Assembly (NCBI GenBank): GCA_036522155.1
Contig: DATDGI010000290.1
Span: 1 to 18,160, forward strand
Source: UBA9676 sp036522155
GTDB taxonomy: Bacteria; Actinomycetota; Actinomycetes; Streptosporangiales; Streptosporangiaceae
Reading direction: 5' to 3'
DNA: 18,160 nucleotides
The first letter of the stretch is position 1; the number at the start of each line of letters is the position of its first letter. The position numbers and the translations under genes are program-made. The notes under the pieces were generated by a model, which had not been told where the DNA came from, made no database searches, and worked only from the letters and a program-made list of their open reading frames with translations. Below, in pieces: positions 15,858 to 18,160 of the stretch.

Positions 15858-17318
15858 TCAGAATTGCTCGGCCAGTCCGGAGGCGACCAGCGGGTGCACG
15901 CCGCGCCGGGCCCCGGGGACCTCCCCGCACAGCCGGGGGGTGGGGAAAATCTTGCCCGGGTTGCACAGGCCGTCCGGGTCGAACGCGCACCGCAGCAGCT
16001 GCATGGTGTCCAGGTCGTCGGCGCCGAACATCTTCGGCATATACCGGGACTTGTCCACGCCGACGCCGTGCTCGCCGGTGATCGAGCCGCCGTGGGTGAT
16101 GCACAGGTCCAGGATCGCGCCGGACAGTTCCTCGGCGGCGGCGGTGTCGGCGGCCGAGCTGTCGTCGTAGAGCACCAGCGGGTGCAGGTTCCCGTCGCCG
16201 GCATGGAACACGTTGGCGACCCGGATGCCGGACTCGGCCGACAGTTCGGCGATCTTGTCGAGCACCGTGCCCAGCGCGGTCCGCGGCACCACCCCGTCCT
16301 GCACGATGTAGGCCGGGCAGATCCGGCCCACCGCCGCGAACGCGGACTTGCGCCCGGCCCAGATGGCGGCCCGCTCGGCCGGGTCCACCGCCTCCCGGAT
16401 CTCGGTCGAGCCGGCCTGCTGGCAGAGCCGGCGGACCGCCTCGTTGTCCCGGCGGACGTCGGATTCCGGCCCGTCCAGTTCCACGATCAGCACCGCGCCC
16501 GCGCCCCGCGGGTAGTGGCAGGCCACCGCGGCCTCGGCCGCCTCGATCGCGAGCGCGTCCATCATCTCGATCGCGGCCGGGATGATGCCGGCCCCGATGA
16601 TGGCCGACACCGCCGCCCCGCCCGCGCCGGTGGTCTCGAACGCGGCCAGCAGGCAGGTGACCATCTGCGGGATCTTGGTCAGCTTGACGACGATCTTGGT
16701 GACGATGCCGAGCGTGCCCTCGGAGCCGACGAACGCCCCGACCAGGTCGTAGCCGGGCGCGGCGCCGGTGCCGTCGCCCAGCCACACCAGCTCGCCCGCC
16801 GGGGTGACGATCTCCAGCCCGGTCACGTGATGCACGGTGAAGCCGTTCTTCAGGCAGTGGGCGCCGCCGGAGTTCTCGGCCACGTTCCCGCCCACCGAGC
16901 AGACCTGCTGGCTGGACGGATCCGGCGCGTAAAAGTAGCCAAACGGCCGTGCCGCGTTGCTCACCGACAGGTTGGTGACCCCCGGCTCGACGATGGCGCG
17001 CTGGCTGCCGGTGTCGATGGCGATGATCCGCCGCATCTTGGAGGTGACGATCAGCACCCCGTCGGTGCGGGGGAGCGCGCCGCCGGACAGGCCGGTGCCG
17101 CTGCCGCGGGCCACGAACGGGACCCTGGCCCCGGCGCAGACCCGGACCACCGCGGCCACCTGCTCGGCGGTCTGCGGCAGCACTACCAGGGCGGGCGCGG
17201 CGCGGTGCGAGGTCAGCCCGTCGCACTCGTAGGTGCGCAGTTCCAGCGGGTCGGTCACCACCGCATCCGGGCCGCAGATGTCCACCATCGCCGGGACCAG
17301 CTGGTCAATCATGGTCAT
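15858..17318 (-). CDS. glcD: Glycolate oxidase FAD-linked subunit GlcD
   Basis: GlcD is the catalytic flavin subunit that oxidises glycolate to glyoxylate. The 486-residue protein has the PCMH FAD domain with VPFVARGSGTGLSGGALP, SSQQVCSVGGNVAENSGGAHCLKNG and VGSEGTLGIVTKIVVKL, and the FAD-oxidase C-terminal domain with NVFHAGDGNLHP (metal/substrate region), GGSITGEHGVGVDKSRYM and CNPGKIFP. It is thus a full-length member of the GlcD/D-lactate dehydrogenase family; the glcE and glcF neighbours favour glycolate over lactate. Two ATGs are possible, 17318 and 17312 (MTMID...); AGGA lies 4 nt before the first and 10 nt before the second, so the exact start is open. It follows aceB by 138 nt containing a palindrome. 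Confidence 0.92.
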   Translation of the reverse strand: MTMIDQLVPAMVDICGPDAVVTDPLELRTYECDGLTSHRAAPALVVLPQTAEQVAAVVRVCAGARVPFVARGSGTGLSGGALPRTDGVLIVTSKMRRIIAIDTGSQRAIVEPGVTNLSVSNAARPFGYFYAPDPSSQQVCSVGGNVAENSGGAHCLKNGFTVHHVTGLEIVTPAGELVWLGDGTGAAPGYDLVGAFVGSEGTLGIVTKIVVKLTKIPQMVTCLLAAFETTGAGGAAVSAIIGAGIIPAAIEMMDALAIEAAEAAVACHYPRGAGAVLIVELDGPESDVRRDNEAVRRLCQQAGSTEIREAVDPAERAAIWAGRKSAFAAVGRICPAYIVQDGVVPRTALGTVLDKIAELSAESGIRVANVFHAGDGNLHPLVLYDDSSAADTAAAEELSGAILDLCITHGGSITGEHGVGVDKSRYMPKMFGADDLDTMQLLRCAFDPDGLCNPGKIFPTPRLCGEVPGARRGVHPLVASGLAEQF

Positions 17319-17399
17319 CTCTTCCTGGCGGGGCGTTGCTACTCCCCACATTGCCGCGCCTGGCGGCACATTTCCAGGTGGCCGAACTCCAAGATCATG

Positions 17400-17432
17400 A
17401 AGGATTGTCAGTGCTATTCGCTGAACATCCTT
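17400..17432. promoter_or_regulatory. Imperfect palindrome between aceB and glcD
   Basis: Arms 17400-17411 (AAGGATTGTCAG) and 17421-17432 (CTGAACATCCTT) are complementary at 10 of 12 positions around a 9-nt centre. The palindrome is flanked by direct repeats of GATCATGAA (17393-17401 and 17436-17444). It is A+T-rich for this genome and lies 82 bp upstream of glcD. It could be an operator for a glycolate/glyoxylate regulator or a terminator hairpin after aceB; no T-run supports the latter. Confidence 0.5.
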
Positions 17433-17456
17433 CGCGATCATGAACGGCGCGTGCGA

Positions 17457-18160
17457 TCAGGGCATGCGCTCGTAGGCCGGGAGGGTGAGGAATTCGGCGT
17501 AGTCGTCGGCCAGCGCGACCTCGGTGAACAGCGACACCGCCTGGTCGTAGCGGGCGGCGTCGAAGGCCGGGCCCGCGGCGGCCCGGATGGTGGCCAGCTC
17601 CTCGCCGATGATCCGTTCCACCAGATCCCGGGTGACCGTGGGCCCGTCGTCGAGTGCCACGTCGTTGTGCAGCCACTGCCAGACCTGGGACCGGGCGATC
17701 TCGGCCGTGGCGGCGTCCTCCATCAGGTTGGAAATGGCCACCGCGCCGTTGCCGCCCAGCCAGGTGGCCAGGTACTGGAGCCCCACGCTGACGTTGTTGC
17801 GCAGGCCGGCCTCGGTGATGACCCCGGGGGTCTTGTCCACCGCCAGCAGCTCGGGGCCGGTCACGCTGACCTCCTCGCGCAGCCGGTCGAGCTGGTTCGG
17901 CCGGTCGCCGAGCGCGGCGTCGAACACCTCCGCGCACAGCGCGACCAGGTCAGGGTGAGCGACCCAGGAGCCGTCGAAGCCGTCCCCGGACTCGCGGGTC
18001 TTGTCGTCGCGCACCTTGGCCAGGGCGATCGCGGTGACCTCCGGGTCGCGCCGGTTCGGGATGAACGCGGCCATGCCGCCCATGGCGTGCGCGCCCCGGC
18101 CGTGGCAGGTCTTCACCAGCAGCTCGGTGTAGGCGCGCATGAACGGCGCCGTCATCGTGA
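17457..18160 (-). CDS. aceB: Malate synthase, C-terminal part (truncated by window edge)
   Basis: Malate synthase condenses glyoxylate with acetyl-CoA to malate in the glyoxylate pathway, in the cytosol. The 233 visible residues show segments of the malate synthase A type: AYTELLVKTCHGRGAHAMGG, MAAFIPNRR, DGFDGSWVAHPDLVALC, GLQYLATWLGGNGAVAISNLMEDAATAEIARSQVWQW, and the C-terminal DDYAEFLTLPAYERM. The frame is open across the right edge (Thr codon at 18158-18156 before the internal Met), so the start lies outside; about 40% of a typical ~540-residue protein is seen. It stands upstream of glcD on the same strand, which fits removal of the glyoxylate made by GlcDEF. Confidence 0.93.
   Translation of the reverse strand, partial: TMTAPFMRAYTELLVKTCHGRGAHAMGGMAAFIPNRRDPEVTAIALAKVRDDKTRESGDGFDGSWVAHPDLVALCAEVFDAALGDRPNQLDRLREEVSVTGPELLAVDKTPGVITEAGLRNNVSVGLQYLATWLGGNGAVAISNLMEDAATAEIARSQVWQWLHNDVALDDGPTVTRDLVERIIGEELATIRAAAGPAFDAARYDQAVSLFTEVALADDYAEFLTLPAYERMP

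Overview
The window is chromosomal DNA from a high-G+C actinobacterium (class Actinomycetes). Supporting signs are the G+C-rich third codon positions, GTG starts, TANNNT promoters close to start codons, and the gene order DUF3046 - recA - recX ... miaB - LigB-like protein - miaA - dapF, which is a conserved actinobacterial block (as I recall, the same order as the Rv2738c-Rv2726c region of Mycobacterium tuberculosis). I cannot name the genus. A ribonuclease Y gene between recX and miaB and an intein in RecA are useful taxonomic clues.

Layout. (1) 1-329, minus: N-terminal part of a membrane-anchored protein running off the left edge. (2) 459-3792, plus: a DUF3046 gene, then recA and recX. recA has two promoters of the kind known in mycobacteria: a distal one under a perfect LexA/SOS box and a proximal one with an exact match to the RecA-independent (PafBC-type) DNA-damage consensus. 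RecA carries a 364-residue LAGLIDADG intein at the same insertion point as the Mycobacterium leprae RecA intein. (3) 3793-5962: a roughly 490-base non-coding stretch with a recX terminator, a good promoter and two large stem-loops, then rny. (4) 5991-8042, minus: an S9-family peptidase whose N-terminus holds two runs of five prolines, divergent from (5) miaB, a LigB-like protein and miaA on the plus strand (8124-11392). MiaA and MiaB act in sequence to make the ms2i6A37 modification of tRNA. (6) 11389-12015, minus: an exported SIMPL-domain protein sharing a CTAG stop with miaA. (7) 12123-12992, plus: dapF of the lysine/peptidoglycan pathway. (8) 13099-18160, minus: malate synthase (partial) followed by glcD, glcE and glcF, the three subunits of glycolate oxidase. 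Together these would convert glycolate to glyoxylate and condense it with acetyl-CoA to malate.

Most of the window is core chromosome. No insertion sequence, CRISPR array, rRNA or tRNA was found. The only clear mobile element is the RecA intein. The points most worth checking are the intein placed inside the DNA-binding loop of a doubly damage-inducible recA, the structured rny leader, the palindrome between aceB and glcD, the stem-loop in front of glcE, and several short tandem or direct repeats.
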